Shown here in pieces: positions 10,528 through 19,875 of a stretch of DNA of 64,000 bases. Position 1 is the stretch's first letter, and every line of letters starts with the position of its first letter. The notes below the pieces were generated by a model. The model was not told the origin of the DNA and did no database searches. It saw nothing but the letters and a program-made list of their open reading frames with translations. Origin of the DNA: Spartobacteria bacterium UBA695 (lineage in GTDB: Bacteria; Verrucomicrobiota; Verrucomicrobiia; Chthoniobacterales; Chthoniobacteraceae). The position numbers and the translations under genes were made by a program. The DNA lies in assembly GCA_002298145.1 (NCBI GenBank), contig DBMP01000003.1:30079-94078 (forward strand), in the 5' to 3' direction.

Positions 10528-10953
10528 TCAGACCGTCCGAGCCGCCGGAACCACCTTCGTCAGCTCCAGCTCCGTCCCCGGCGTCTGGGGCCGGTACACC
10601 ACCGCGTCAAACACCCGCTCAATCAAGTGCAGCCCGAGCCCCCCCGGCGCCACCTCCTCCAGCGGCCGCCGCCGGAACCGCGCAGGGTCCGCCGGATTCA
10701 CCCCAAAATCGCGCAAACGAAACCTCAGGGTTTCCCCCTCCCGCACACACGAAACCTCCACCACCTCCTCCGCCCCACCCGAGTGCCGGATCACATTCGC
10801 ATAAGCCTCATTAATCCCCAACACCAGCAACTCCGCCTCCTCCTTCTCAACCTTCTCTTGATCCAAGAACGCGCGAACAAAAGTACGCACCTCCGCCAAA
10901 GCCGCAGGCTCACAAGCAAAAATCCGCTTTATGTCATCCATCTTCGCGCTCAT
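10528..10953 (-). CDS. RsbW-like anti-sigma regulatory ATPase
   Basis: 141 residues, a single HATPase_c_2 domain as in RsbW/SpoIIAB kinases, which hold sigma or anti-anti-sigma factors by phosphorylation. The ATP-binding boxes are visible: N box (GINEAYANVIRHS, about 47-59), G1 box (RLRDFG) and G2 box (GGLGLHLIERV). No STAS antagonist gene or sigma gene is adjacent, so its partner is unknown. Its stop codon touches the stop of the Aas-like gene. Confident as to fold; role inferred. Confidence 0.85.
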   Translation of the reverse strand: MSAKMDDIKRIFACEPAALAEVRTFVRAFLDQEKVEKEEAELLVLGINEAYANVIRHSGGAEEVVEVSCVREGETLRFRLRDFGVNPADPARFRRRPLEEVAPGGLGLHLIERVFDAVVYRPQTPGTELELTKVVPAARTV

Positions 10954-11032
10954 TGTCCGCCCCCATCCATACCATCAAACCGCCCGAAAAATCGACTGGA
11001 AAACAGCGCATCACAAAGGCATCTTTGCCGCT

Positions 11033-11689
11033 ATGAGACCCGCCCTGCTATTCGCAATGCTGCTGCTACCCCTGGCTCCCACCGCCTTTGGCCGCGACAC
11101 CGCCTACCAAGCCCTGCGAACCATCGGCGCACAGCGCTCGCAGACCGACCTCAACAACGTCGTCGAAGTCAAAGGCCGCAACGGCACCCCGCAACCGACC
11201 TCCTGGATCATCGTCCTCAACGACCCCGCCGCCCGGGGCGGCGTCCGCGAGCTCGAAGTCGCCAAAAACCGAATCATCTCCGAGCGCACCCCCGTCAAAG
11301 AATACAGCGGACAACCCGAGGGAGCCGTCCTCAACTTTGCCAAACTCAACCTCGACAGCGAAGGCGCCTTTAGCGTTGCCGAAAACGAAGTACGCAACAG
11401 CCGCCTGGAAGGCTTCTACGCCGCCGACTACCTGCTACGGCGTGGCGACAACGGCAAACCCATCTGGATCATCCAGCTCCTCGACCAAGATAAACACACC
11501 ATCGGCAGCATCACCATCGCCGCCGACACCGGCGTCGTCCTTGGAAGAACCTTTGAAAGCACCGCAGGCAAAAGCGAATGGGCCGCCACCGGCGGATTAA
11601 AAGCCCGCCTCATCAACTTTTCCGAAGCCACCGGGCGCACCCTACGGCACAGCGGCGAAAAAATACGCGAATTCTGGGACGGCCAATAA
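11033..11689 (+). CDS. Exported protein of unknown function
   Basis: 218 residues from the ATG at 11033, which opens a clear signal peptide (MRPALLFAMLLLPLAPTAFG). The mature part shows two similar halves of PepSY-like character: a region ending PTSWIIVLNDP and a later one, KPIWIIQLLDQDKHTIGSI, followed by a VAADTG-like turn; PepSY domains are often tandem in such small exported proteins, but I am not certain of the assignment. The upstream 102 nt of the longer frame encode no plausible protein. It is transcribed away from the RsbW-like gene, 80 bp apart. Confidence 0.75.
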   Translation: MRPALLFAMLLLPLAPTAFGRDTAYQALRTIGAQRSQTDLNNVVEVKGRNGTPQPTSWIIVLNDPAARGGVRELEVAKNRIISERTPVKEYSGQPEGAVLNFAKLNLDSEGAFSVAENEVRNSRLEGFYAADYLLRRGDNGKPIWIIQLLDQDKHTIGSITIAADTGVVLGRTFESTAGKSEWAATGGLKARLINFSEATGRTLRHSGEKIREFWDGQ

Positions 11690-11849
11690 CGCAGCAGCGC
11701 GGCAACGCAAGAGCCGAGCGGACACCCAGAGCTTCTGGCCACGCAGCGGAAACGCCTTACAGGCGAAGAATCCGCTTGCGTTTTAGCGGAAAGAATGTGA
11801 AACGTATTGGCTCTTCGGCGGTCACCAAAGACCGAACAAAACGAGAAAA

Positions 11850-11925
11850 GCCAATGTAGCTCAGTTGGTAGAGCAGCTGATTCGTAATCAGCAGGTCACG
11901 AGTTCGAATCTCGTCATTGGCTCCA
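11850..11925 (+). tRNA. tRNA-Thr (anticodon CGT)
   Basis: A complete 76-nt cloverleaf. The acceptor arms GCCAATG and CATTGGC pair fully. The D arm is GCTC...GAGC, the anticodon stem is GCTGA/TCAGC around loop TTCGTAA (anticodon CGT, reading ACG), and the T arm has stem ACGAG/CTCGT with loop TTCGAAT. The CCA end is encoded. The defence island begins right after it, so the gene may be an integration target. Confidence 0.97.
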
Positions 11926-12262
11926 GTTTTAAGTATCTGATTCTACGTTGCTTACGCCGCTCGCGTAGCAATACCCAACAAAACACAGCTACGAAATTGC
12001 TACGGAATTTTTGCTCCGTGCTTTGTCCGTATTTGTCCTCAGGAGTCCACAAAAGCTTCGGATAAACAGCGTTTTCTCGGGGATTACGGTCAGCCGGATT
12101 GAGCAAAAGGTGACGAGGCCCACGCCCAATTACAACGAAATCAGTGACAGTTCGGGGCAAATCCGAACGGCGTTTGAGCCTTTTGGCACCATCGCGACAC
12201 TTTAAGCTTTTTTAGTGGTCCGATGAGGGATACCCCTAATCTGCGCATCACGAGTTTATAAT
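11926..12262. other. Gene-free junction between tRNA-Thr and the SPARTA operon
   Basis: No convincing protein is encoded in these 337 bases on either strand. The sequence contains a short direct reuse of GCTACG(A/G)AATT near 11990-12010 and a TATAAT that directly abuts the ATG of the TIR-APAZ gene, too close to serve that start as a -10 box. It could hold an attachment-site scar and the SPARTA promoter; neither is proven from sequence alone. Confidence 0.5.
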
Positions 12263-13693
12263 ATGCTTTCTGATAAGGAAATCAGTCGTAATGGGGAGAC
12301 AATTCGCAAACTCGTCTTCGTAAGCCACGCAACACCAGAAGACAACGATTTTGCTCGTTGGTTAGCAGTAAAACTCGCCGCTGCAGGGTACGTGGTTTGG
12401 GCGGATGTCGAACAACTTATTGGCGGGGAGAAGTTTTGGAAAGACATCGAAGAAGCGATTTCCCGACATGCTGCAAAGGTACTCTTTTGTGGGTCAAAGG
12501 CTTCCTTAGATCCTCGAAAGACAGGTGTTCTGCGCGAGCTAAGCCTTGCCCAAAAAGCAGAGGCAACCACAGGGCTGGATATCCTCGTTCCCCTCAAATT
12601 GGATGACACTCCCTTCAGTTCGTTCCCCAGCGGACTCAGTTCAGAAGTCAACATCATCCGATTTGATACAGGATGGGCTGGTGGCCTAAGTGCGGTAATT
12701 CGAGTTCTCGAACGAGCGCAAATTTACAGGGAGCCAAATCCCCAGGAACGAGTCACGGAGTGGTGGACGCATCGCTTCTCTGCAAGTGAAGGCGTGTCAG
12801 AAGGCTCCCAAACCCATATATCGAATATTTTCCCGCTAACTGATGCGCCTATCAAATTATGGTTCCATCGTTTTAGGCGAACGGTGCCAACAAAGTTTGA
12901 TTACCAATGTATCCCATTCCCAGCCCGTCCTTACGCTGATGGTATAATTACGCCTGCGAATATTGAAGACACGCGACGAATATTTGCTGCTTATGGCTAC
13001 GTTGATTCGAACGAAATCACGTTATCGACTTTCTTAAACGAGGGGTGGCCTGACATCTGTATGAGCATTGATGATGCTCGAAAAAGAGCCTACTGGATGA
13101 TGCGGTTTGCTTTTCATAGGCTGGCTGTAAATCAAGGGTTCAGCGCTTATCCACTCGCGGGAAAAAATGAGTGCTTCTGGCTTCGGAAAAAAGATGGGCA
13201 AAAGTACGAATTCCCGTTTGCCGACTGGAACGGGACAGTCCGCCGCCGGTCTTTGATTGGGTATAGCAGCTACGGAATATCGGTAAATGGCCTCAGAAAA
13301 CGCAGATTTTGGCATTTTGCTGTTCAGGCACGTCCGATCTTTTCGCCTATTCCAGCTCTGATAATCAAACCACATGTTGTTTTTACGGAAGATGGTAATA
13401 CTCTGCTTGACTCAGACGCAAAGCAGCATGCTGCTCGACGAGCTTCATGCAAAAGCTGGTGGAATGATGCTTGGAGGGATCGTATTCTCTGCTTGATTTC
13501 GTGCCTATCGGATAACGGGAGAACAATACCACTTCCTTTCGGCAACTCCATTCTTCGCTGCTCTGCTCTGCCCATCACGCTTGATTCGGTCCGGAGTTAT
13601 AAGGAAATAGAGAGGCAACCGACGGAAAAACTCCCTTACGAAATAAGGCCGATGGAAGAGGACGCTGATTATACGGGAGAAGCTGATGAATAA
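12263..13693 (+). CDS. TIR-APAZ protein of a SPARTA short-Argonaute system
   Basis: 476 residues. The N-terminal TIR domain (about 15-150) opens with KLVFVSHATPED and contains a GGEKFWKDIEEAI helix (54-66), whose glutamates are in the place expected for the NAD-cleaving residue. The rest is an APAZ domain, which replaces the N/PAZ part of Argonaute. In known SPARTA systems guide-bound recognition of invader nucleic acid makes four complexes assemble and the TIR domains degrade NAD+, stopping the infected or plasmid-bearing cell. The gene overlaps the short Argonaute by 8 nt. Codon use is AT-richer than the chromosomal genes to the left. No good ribosome site is seen before the ATG. Function rests on architecture and gene order. 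Confidence 0.9.
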   Translation: MLSDKEISRNGETIRKLVFVSHATPEDNDFARWLAVKLAAAGYVVWADVEQLIGGEKFWKDIEEAISRHAAKVLFCGSKASLDPRKTGVLRELSLAQKAEATTGLDILVPLKLDDTPFSSFPSGLSSEVNIIRFDTGWAGGLSAVIRVLERAQIYREPNPQERVTEWWTHRFSASEGVSEGSQTHISNIFPLTDAPIKLWFHRFRRTVPTKFDYQCIPFPARPYADGIITPANIEDTRRIFAAYGYVDSNEITLSTFLNEGWPDICMSIDDARKRAYWMMRFAFHRLAVNQGFSAYPLAGKNECFWLRKKDGQKYEFPFADWNGTVRRRSLIGYSSYGISVNGLRKRRFWHFAVQARPIFSPIPALIIKPHVVFTEDGNTLLDSDAKQHAARRASCKSWWNDAWRDRILCLISCLSDNGRTIPLPFGNSILRCSALPITLDSVRSYKEIERQPTEKLPYEIRPMEEDADYTGEADE

Positions 13694-15197
13694 GCTGATT
13701 TTTTTCGAAGAGCCACAGCTTCTATTCCGGTATAATCAAGGGATGCCGGATCCCCGAGATGGGCTTTCGTTGTTTGGTCCTTTGGATGAAGGAAAACCTC
13801 ATGGAATACGGGTTGGCGTGGCAGGGACTACCGAAGGGATAAGACGAATATCTGCCTATCTTTCCAGGCTAGAGCAGCCGGTTTTTTCTACTGCGCCACA
13901 TCGGAATCGTCCTGTTTTTCCAGGGTTTGAAGCGGCCTTCGGTGTTCCATGCCACCCTAAACCCTATGTTACGACCACCATTTCCGAAGCTGAAATTATC
14001 AAGAACGCAAATATCGATGATAAACATCACCGCGTTTTTAATACCGTCGGTCTGTATGCAGACGCAATTCTTGAAGCCACCAGAGAGCAGGATGTAACCG
14101 TTGATCTTTGGTTTGTCGTGGTCCCCGAGATTATCTATCAAAACTGCCGTCCTCGCTCCCTTATAGCAGCGGCGCAGAAGCAAAAAGCTGTTCATGCAAT
14201 CGGCGTTAAGGAAGCTATATCTCGACAGGATGCGCCTCTCCTTTTCAGAGAATATGACGACGAAGCTGTTCCCTATTTGTACGACCCAGATTTTCACAGC
14301 CAGCTAAAAAGTCGATTGCTGGCTAGTCAGATTCCAACGCAGATTGTTCGTGAAGGGACAATAGCTTTTCGGGAATTCGTGCGAGATGATGGGAGTCCAC
14401 GCCGGGATCTCTCATTACTTGAATCTGAGATTGCGTGGAACATAAGCTCTGCTGTCTTTTATAAAGCTGGTGGACGGCCATGGAAGCTTCGTTCTATTCG
14501 TCCTGGTGTTTGCTACATCGGCATTGTTTTCAAACAAGTATTTGGCGACAAAAAGGCAGAGAATGCCTGTTGTGCAGCTCAAATGTTTCTGGATTCTGGC
14601 GATGGGGTGGTTTTCAAAGGGGATGTTGGACCGTGGTATAATCCCACACGAGGGGATTATCACCTCTCGAAAGTCGCCGCATCCGAGATTCTCTCCATCG
14701 CTTTGAAAGCATATAGGAGCACTCATGGAGAACCTCCAAAGGAGATGTTCCTCCATGGTCGCACTGAGTTTAATGATACAGAGTGGGAGGGATTTAGTGG
14801 TGCCGTTGGAAGAGAAACGAATCTCGTCGGCGTCCGTATCAAAAGCGAGCCGGACATCCGTGTTTATCATCCCAGTGACAATCCAATCCTCCGTGGATCC
14901 GCTTGGGTTCAAAGAGAAACATCTGGGTTATTATGGACTGGGGGGTGGGTTCCTCGGCTGCAAACGTACCCGGGGCGAGAAGCTCCCCGCCCCTTGCGAA
15001 TCGACGTGATAAGAGGCGTATGTGATATTGAAACGGTAATGAAAGACGTGCTGGCCTTGACCAAACTCAATTACAATTCTTGCCGGTATGCCGATGGATT
15101 ACCAGTAACACTTCGGTTTGCAGATAGTGTCGGAGAGATTCTGTCGAGTGGTCCAAAGGTTGTGACCCCTCCTTTGCAGTTTAGGCATTATATCTAA
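13686..15197 (+). CDS. Short prokaryotic Argonaute (MID-PIWI) of a SPARTA system
   Basis: 503 residues, the length of short Argonautes that have only MID and PIWI domains. The central segment IAWNISSAVFYKAGG (about 250-264) followed by PWKL and the CYIGIVFKQ strand is the typical entry to the PIWI fold; the protein ends in the hydrophobic FRHYI, as Argonautes do. I cannot find the DEDX slicer residues, as expected for short Argonautes, which sense rather than cut. Its partner is the overlapping upstream TIR-APAZ gene, and the two form one operon. Short pAgos of this group use small RNA guides against DNA targets; that use here is inferred. Confidence 0.88.
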   Translation: MNKLIFFEEPQLLFRYNQGMPDPRDGLSLFGPLDEGKPHGIRVGVAGTTEGIRRISAYLSRLEQPVFSTAPHRNRPVFPGFEAAFGVPCHPKPYVTTTISEAEIIKNANIDDKHHRVFNTVGLYADAILEATREQDVTVDLWFVVVPEIIYQNCRPRSLIAAAQKQKAVHAIGVKEAISRQDAPLLFREYDDEAVPYLYDPDFHSQLKSRLLASQIPTQIVREGTIAFREFVRDDGSPRRDLSLLESEIAWNISSAVFYKAGGRPWKLRSIRPGVCYIGIVFKQVFGDKKAENACCAAQMFLDSGDGVVFKGDVGPWYNPTRGDYHLSKVAASEILSIALKAYRSTHGEPPKEMFLHGRTEFNDTEWEGFSGAVGRETNLVGVRIKSEPDIRVYHPSDNPILRGSAWVQRETSGLLWTGGWVPRLQTYPGREAPRPLRIDVIRGVCDIETVMKDVLALTKLNYNSCRYADGLPVTLRFADSVGEILSSGPKVVTPPLQFRHYI

Positions 15198-15357
15198 GCA
15201 ACTTAGATGTGGGTTTTCCGAAGAAGAAAGAAAGTTCTGCTCTCGCTCCACATTCCGCATAAATCTGGCTCGTATTAGCAGCCGTTTTGTTTATGGATTT
15301 TCATTCCTCTGCTGATAGCGTATTCCTCACAAATACGGCAAACCCGGACACCCCCTC

Positions 15358-18300
15358 ATGAGACTCATCAAAAACGTTGGTGGCGACAGAGTAATCGACG
15401 AACTCAGAAGAAGTCTAGGCCCGGGAGGGTCAGTAGATTTTGCATCACCAGCCTTCTCTCTCTTCGCCTTTGCCGAGCTACAAAAGGTCCTTGGTTCAGT
15501 GGAACATTGCCGGATGGTGCTCCCCACAACCGAATCCTATACCGTTGGCCTCTTGGGAAACGACGCCGACCGCCCCTTCCGCAATCGCCTCAATACCCAA
15601 TGGTTAGCTCGTCAATGCGCGGAATGGATTCAGCGAAAGGTCGAGGTGCGCGGAGCGGGAGCGCTGATTCCCCAAGCGGCTATCATTTCCCGGCATCCCA
15701 TTGCGACGCAAAACCGGATCATTACCGGAAGTTGCTCGCTTACCAGTGACGGATTGGGCATCACCCCAGGAAGTCAGTTTGGCATTATTCAGTGTTCCGA
15801 GAATAGCGAAGAGGGCGCCTCGTTGGGAACTTGGTTTTCATCTCTCTGGGACGCACTGCCCGCGTCCGCGGAGGCAAAGAACGCGCTTCTGGCCGAACTG
15901 GCAAGGCTGACGGCACATAAGGAGCCGTCCCTCATCTATTATTTGGTTCTCTTTCATCTCTTTAAGGACCAAGGCGAACTGGACGAGGAGAGAATCGTCA
16001 AATCCGCGACCGGCATCCGCAATGCGGTGGTTTGGAAAAAGCTCTTCAAGTTCCAACGCGACGGCGTCGTGGGAGCGATTGAGAAACTAGATCGTCTAGG
16101 AGGCTGCATTATTGCCGATAGCGTTGGGCTGGGAAAGACGTTCGAAGCGTTAGCCGTGATCAAGTATTACGAGCTTAGAAATGACCGAGTTCTCGTGCTC
16201 TGCCCTAAACGCCTCCGGGATAACTGGACGCTCTACAAATCCAACGACCGACGCAACATCCTCGCTGCCGACCGGTTGCATTATGATGTCCTGAACCACA
16301 CAGATCTCTCGCGGGATAGGGGCATGTCGGGTGACATCGACTTGAACCATGTCAACTGGGGCAATTACGACCTCGTGGTCATCGACGAGTCGCACAATTT
16401 CCGCAACAAATCCTCTCACAACGACCGCGAAACCCGCTACGACCGCCTCATGCGGCAGATCATCAAGGAAGGGGTCAAAACCCGGGTACTCATGCTTTCG
16501 GCCACTCCGGTGAACAACCGCTTGGCGGACTTGAAGAATCAAATCGCCTTCGTGACAGAGGGCGAGGATACCGCTCTCGAATCCCACGGAATTCCCAGCA
16601 TCGAGTCCACCATCCGCCTGGCGCAAATCCAGTTCAACCGTTGGCTGGGCCTGCAAGAAACCGACCGTAAACCCGACCGGCTCATCGACATGCTGGGGTT
16701 TGACTACTTCAAGTTGCTCGACCTTCTCACCATTGCCCGGTCCCGCAAGCACGTTGAAAAGTATTACGGCACACAGGAAACCGGACGATTCCCGGAGCGG
16801 CTAAAACCGGTCAACATCAAACCGGATGTGGATCGTGCAGGCGAGTTCCCCTCGGTGCGGCAAATCAATAACGAAATCCGGCGGCTCAACCTCAGTTCGT
16901 ATGCGCCACTGCGCTACGTGCTTCCGCACAAGCAGGCCGCCTACGATGCCAAATACAGCACGAGAATCCGTGGTGGAGAGAGCTTTTTCCATCAGGTGGA
17001 CCGTGAAGAAAGCTTGGTTCAGTTGTTGCGGGTGAACGTCCTTAAACGCATGGAAAGTTCCGTGAACTCCTTTGCGCTCACCTTGAAGCGTCAGCTTGCC
17101 GATGTGGAGGCCATGCTCGCCAAAATCGAGGCGCTCGAAGAGGACATCTCCGAAATTGACATCAACGACATTGATATCGATGACCCCATCTTCGAAAGCC
17201 TGCTCGTGGGGCGCAAAGTCCGGGTGCTCCTGGGCGACGTTGACTTGATTCGATGGAAACAGGAGCTGCTGGAAGACCGCAACCGTCTTGCCACGCTCCA
17301 TTCGGCGGCCTGCCAGATTATTCCCGACCGCGATGCCAAGCTCGAAGCTCTGCGCCAGGTCATCGAACAGAAGAACCGGGATCCCATCAATCCGGGCAAC
17401 CGCAAAATCATCGTTTTCACGGCCTTCGCCGACACGGCGGAATACCTCTACCGGCAACTGGCCCCGTGGGCGCACCAAACGCTTGGCATCCATAGCGCCA
17501 TCGTGACGGGAACGGGGCGCAATCAGAGCACGCTTCCCAATTTGGCAAAAGACCTGGGGAGCATCCTTTCCGCGTTTTCACCCCGTTCCAAAGAACGCCC
17601 CGCGGAGCTTGCAGAGGAAGGTGAAATCGACCTCTTGATCGCCACGGACTGCATTTCCGAGGGGCAAAACCTCCAAGACTGCGATTACCTGGTCAATTAC
17701 GACATCCACTGGAACCCGGTGCGGATCATCCAGCGTTTTGGCCGCATCGACCGCATTGGCTCGGCCAACACCTGCATTCAGTTGGTCAACTTCTGGCCCA
17801 ACATTGAGTTGGAGGAATACATCAACCTGGAACAACGGGTAAGCGGCCGCATGGTGCTTTTGGACATCTCCGCCACGGGCGAGGAAAACCTCATTGAGCA
17901 GCAGTCCGGTGATCCGATGAATGATCTGGAATACCGGCGTAAGCAGCTCCTAAAACTCCAAGAAACCGTCATTGATTTGGAGGACCTCTCCAACGGGGTT
18001 TCTATCGCCGACATGACCCTGGCGGACTTCCGTATTGACCTCGCGGGATATCTCCGCGAGCACCAAGCTGATTTGGAAAACCTGCCGCTGGGCACGTTCG
18101 CTGTCACGACAGCCATGGATGGCGACACAAGCCTCCCGCCTGGTGTCATTTTTTGCCTGCGGGCTATTGGCGATTCGGTGCCATCGGCCATGGGATCCGG
18201 GTATCCCCTGGCTCCACATTACCTGGTGCATGTGGGGGAGAAAGGTTCTGTGCTCCTCCCTTATCCCCATGCCAAACAGATCCTCGACCGCCTTAAAAAA

Positions 18301-19098
18301 CAGTGTATTGGCCGTGACCTACCGGATGCCGCGGCTTGCGCCCGTTTCGACAAAGCTACCCGCTTCGGCGAAAACATGGCTCCTTACGTTAAATCGCTGG
18401 CCATAGCTGTTGGTTCCATTGTTGGAAAACGCGAAGAGCGTGCCGTGGCCAGTCTGTTCACCCCCGGCGGAACCCATGCCGCGGCTGGCGAATTTGCGGG
18501 CATCAATGACTTTGAGGTGGTTGCGTTCATTGTAATCATGCCGTCTGCATCTGAACGGGTCGAACATGCCACAAAATACGAATTGGCGAATTTTACCCTC
18601 AAATTCGAAAAAGATGCAGGCGTCGCTTTCACCGATGCAGATAAAGAGGCATGCATTCGCGAATCGTGCGGGGCTCTTCGGGAATTACTGTCAGTCGAAG
18701 TTCAAGATGATTACCAAATTGAGGTCACTCACACAGGCGACGGTGAAGGCTCTTTTTGGGTCGATTGCTGTATATTTGTCACCGCCGTCGGGGGCATTGT
18801 AAGCTTTATGGGCGGCTTTGCCCAAACGCTTCAGGCTTTGGGGATAGCGGCGGAGCATTTGGCATTTAGTATTGCCGACGCAAACAATGCTGCCCATTCA
18901 ACTTTCCAGAAGTTCGCCTCCAAGATGTGGCTCACCAGCCAATGGTTGAGGTGGGCGGCATGTCGCTTGACTCCTCAACCGGCCCAGGAAGTTCGACACC
19001 CTGGATGTTTTGGCATACACACTTATTTGGACCGACGTACAAAGCGTTGCCGCGATTGTGATTTCAGAAAAGAGTGCGTGGAGGAAGCTAACGTATGA
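15358..19098 (+). CDS. SNF2/RapA-type helicase with PLD-like N-terminus and C-terminal cysteine cluster
   Basis: 1,246 residues. Residues 1-165 resemble the phospholipase D-like domain found before such helicases (ITGSCSLTSDGLG near 121-133), but the HKD histidine and lysine are not seen, so that part is probably inactive. The superfamily 2 motor follows: Walker A ADSVGLGKT (253-261), DESH (343-346), LSATPVNN (380-387), and a C-lobe with GQNLQDCDYLVNYD and RFGRIDRIGS near 793-802. The C-terminus has Cys1217, 1231, 1234 and 1240, a C-x13-C-x2-C-x5-C pattern like the iron-sulfur staple of Cas4 and AddB. It overlaps DUF4391 by 4 nt. Helicases of this kind accompany restriction and other defence genes; the exact role here is unknown. 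Confidence 0.88.
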   Translation: MRLIKNVGGDRVIDELRRSLGPGGSVDFASPAFSLFAFAELQKVLGSVEHCRMVLPTTESYTVGLLGNDADRPFRNRLNTQWLARQCAEWIQRKVEVRGAGALIPQAAIISRHPIATQNRIITGSCSLTSDGLGITPGSQFGIIQCSENSEEGASLGTWFSSLWDALPASAEAKNALLAELARLTAHKEPSLIYYLVLFHLFKDQGELDEERIVKSATGIRNAVVWKKLFKFQRDGVVGAIEKLDRLGGCIIADSVGLGKTFEALAVIKYYELRNDRVLVLCPKRLRDNWTLYKSNDRRNILAADRLHYDVLNHTDLSRDRGMSGDIDLNHVNWGNYDLVVIDESHNFRNKSSHNDRETRYDRLMRQIIKEGVKTRVLMLSATPVNNRLADLKNQIAFVTEGEDTALESHGIPSIESTIRLAQIQFNRWLGLQETDRKPDRLIDMLGFDYFKLLDLLTIARSRKHVEKYYGTQETGRFPERLKPVNIKPDVDRAGEFPSVRQINNEIRRLNLSSYAPLRYVLPHKQAAYDAKYSTRIRGGESFFHQVDREESLVQLLRVNVLKRMESSVNSFALTLKRQLADVEAMLAKIEALEEDISEIDINDIDIDDPIFESLLVGRKVRVLLGDVDLIRWKQELLEDRNRLATLHSAACQIIPDRDAKLEALRQVIEQKNRDPINPGNRKIIVFTAFADTAEYLYRQLAPWAHQTLGIHSAIVTGTGRNQSTLPNLAKDLGSILSAFSPRSKERPAELAEEGEIDLLIATDCISEGQNLQDCDYLVNYDIHWNPVRIIQRFGRIDRIGSANTCIQLVNFWPNIELEEYINLEQRVSGRMVLLDISATGEENLIEQQSGDPMNDLEYRRKQLLKLQETVIDLEDLSNGVSIADMTLADFRIDLAGYLREHQADLENLPLGTFAVTTAMDGDTSLPPGVIFCLRAIGDSVPSAMGSGYPLAPHYLVHVGEKGSVLLPYPHAKQILDRLKKQCIGRDLPDAAACARFDKATRFGENMAPYVKSLAIAVGSIVGKREERAVASLFTPGGTHAAAGEFAGINDFEVVAFIVIMPSASERVEHATKYELANFTLKFEKDAGVAFTDADKEACIRESCGALRELLSVEVQDDYQIEVTHTGDGEGSFWVDCCIFVTAVGGIVSFMGGFAQTLQALGIAAEHLAFSIADANNAAHSTFQKFASKMWLTSQWLRWAACRLTPQPAQEVRHPGCFGIHTYLDRRTKRCRDCDFRKECVEEANV

Positions 19099-19853
19099 GT
19101 TCGGGTTTCAAATCTTCGTCAATTATTGACTCTCTTGGACTCCCCGCCGGATCTCGGGTCAACCAGCGGGTTCCCAAAAAGCAGTTTCTTGAAAACGGCG
19201 TCCCCACGGCGACGGACCGGCGGGCCATTCAAGACGGAATCGAAGAAGTCCTCTGGATAGCCGCGCTCAAACCCAACGCCATCGGCATCCCCGCCTTCCG
19301 AGATTTGACGCGCGAGTATCTGGAAATCGCTGTCCTGACCGCAAGGTTTCGGGAAGGAGCTAAGGCCACTCGTCTTGTGGAACTCATTCATCGCGCCATT
19401 CCTTACCCGGTTGTTCTGATCGCGGAAGCTGGGGAAATGCTGACCTTCTCAGTGGCTCACAAACGTTTTTCCCTGGGAGAAGAGGGACGCGTGGTGCTCG
19501 ACGACGCCGGGGTGTCTTTCGCCTTGCTGGAAGGCAGCCCCGTGGATGAACCGTTTTTGGCAAGCTTGACCGTTGCGTCGATTCCCTCGACCAACCTATT
19601 CGCCTGCTATCAAGGCTGGCTGGACCGGATCATCGCTTTTGATGCAGCACGCATCACCGGCTGTTTCCGCTTGGGCGAAACGGCCAATGACCAGCGCTGG
19701 GCAGCTCTGGACGAATACGCCCGGCTGGAAAAGGAAATCGCTCAGCTTCGAGCGCAAGCCACGAAGGAGAAACAAATCAACCACCGAGTGGAACTTAATC
19801 TAAATATCAAACGCCTTGAAGAGCAGCTAAGAGCAACTGCTGCCCTACTTTAA
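19095..19853 (+). CDS. DUF4391 family protein
   Basis: 252 residues. The opening ...PAGSRVNQRVPKKQF and the middle segment with IEVAVL/EIAVLTAR-like strands match the DUF4391 family, which is found beside SNF2-type helicases and methyltransferases in restriction-like loci. The last 40 residues form a charged coiled coil (EKEIAQLRAQATKEKQ and beyond), a likely contact surface. The ATG overlaps the helicase stop (ATGA), so the two are translated together and probably work together. Biochemical function unknown. Confidence 0.85.
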   Translation: MSSGFKSSSIIDSLGLPAGSRVNQRVPKKQFLENGVPTATDRRAIQDGIEEVLWIAALKPNAIGIPAFRDLTREYLEIAVLTARFREGAKATRLVELIHRAIPYPVVLIAEAGEMLTFSVAHKRFSLGEEGRVVLDDAGVSFALLEGSPVDEPFLASLTVASIPSTNLFACYQGWLDRIIAFDAARITGCFRLGETANDQRWAALDEYARLEKEIAQLRAQATKEKQINHRVELNLNIKRLEEQLRATAALL

Positions 19854-19875
19854 GAGAATTCCATTCACGGAATCA

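Noticed and set aside
11888..12160. Leftward frame of 90 residues ending LEPMTRFELVTC
   Set aside because: The ending is the well-known spurious translation antisense to a tRNA gene; the rest has no protein-like pattern.
12257..12262. TATAAT as -10 promoter of the SPARTA operon
   Set aside because: It touches the ATG, so transcription would begin inside the coding sequence; probably chance in AT-rich DNA.
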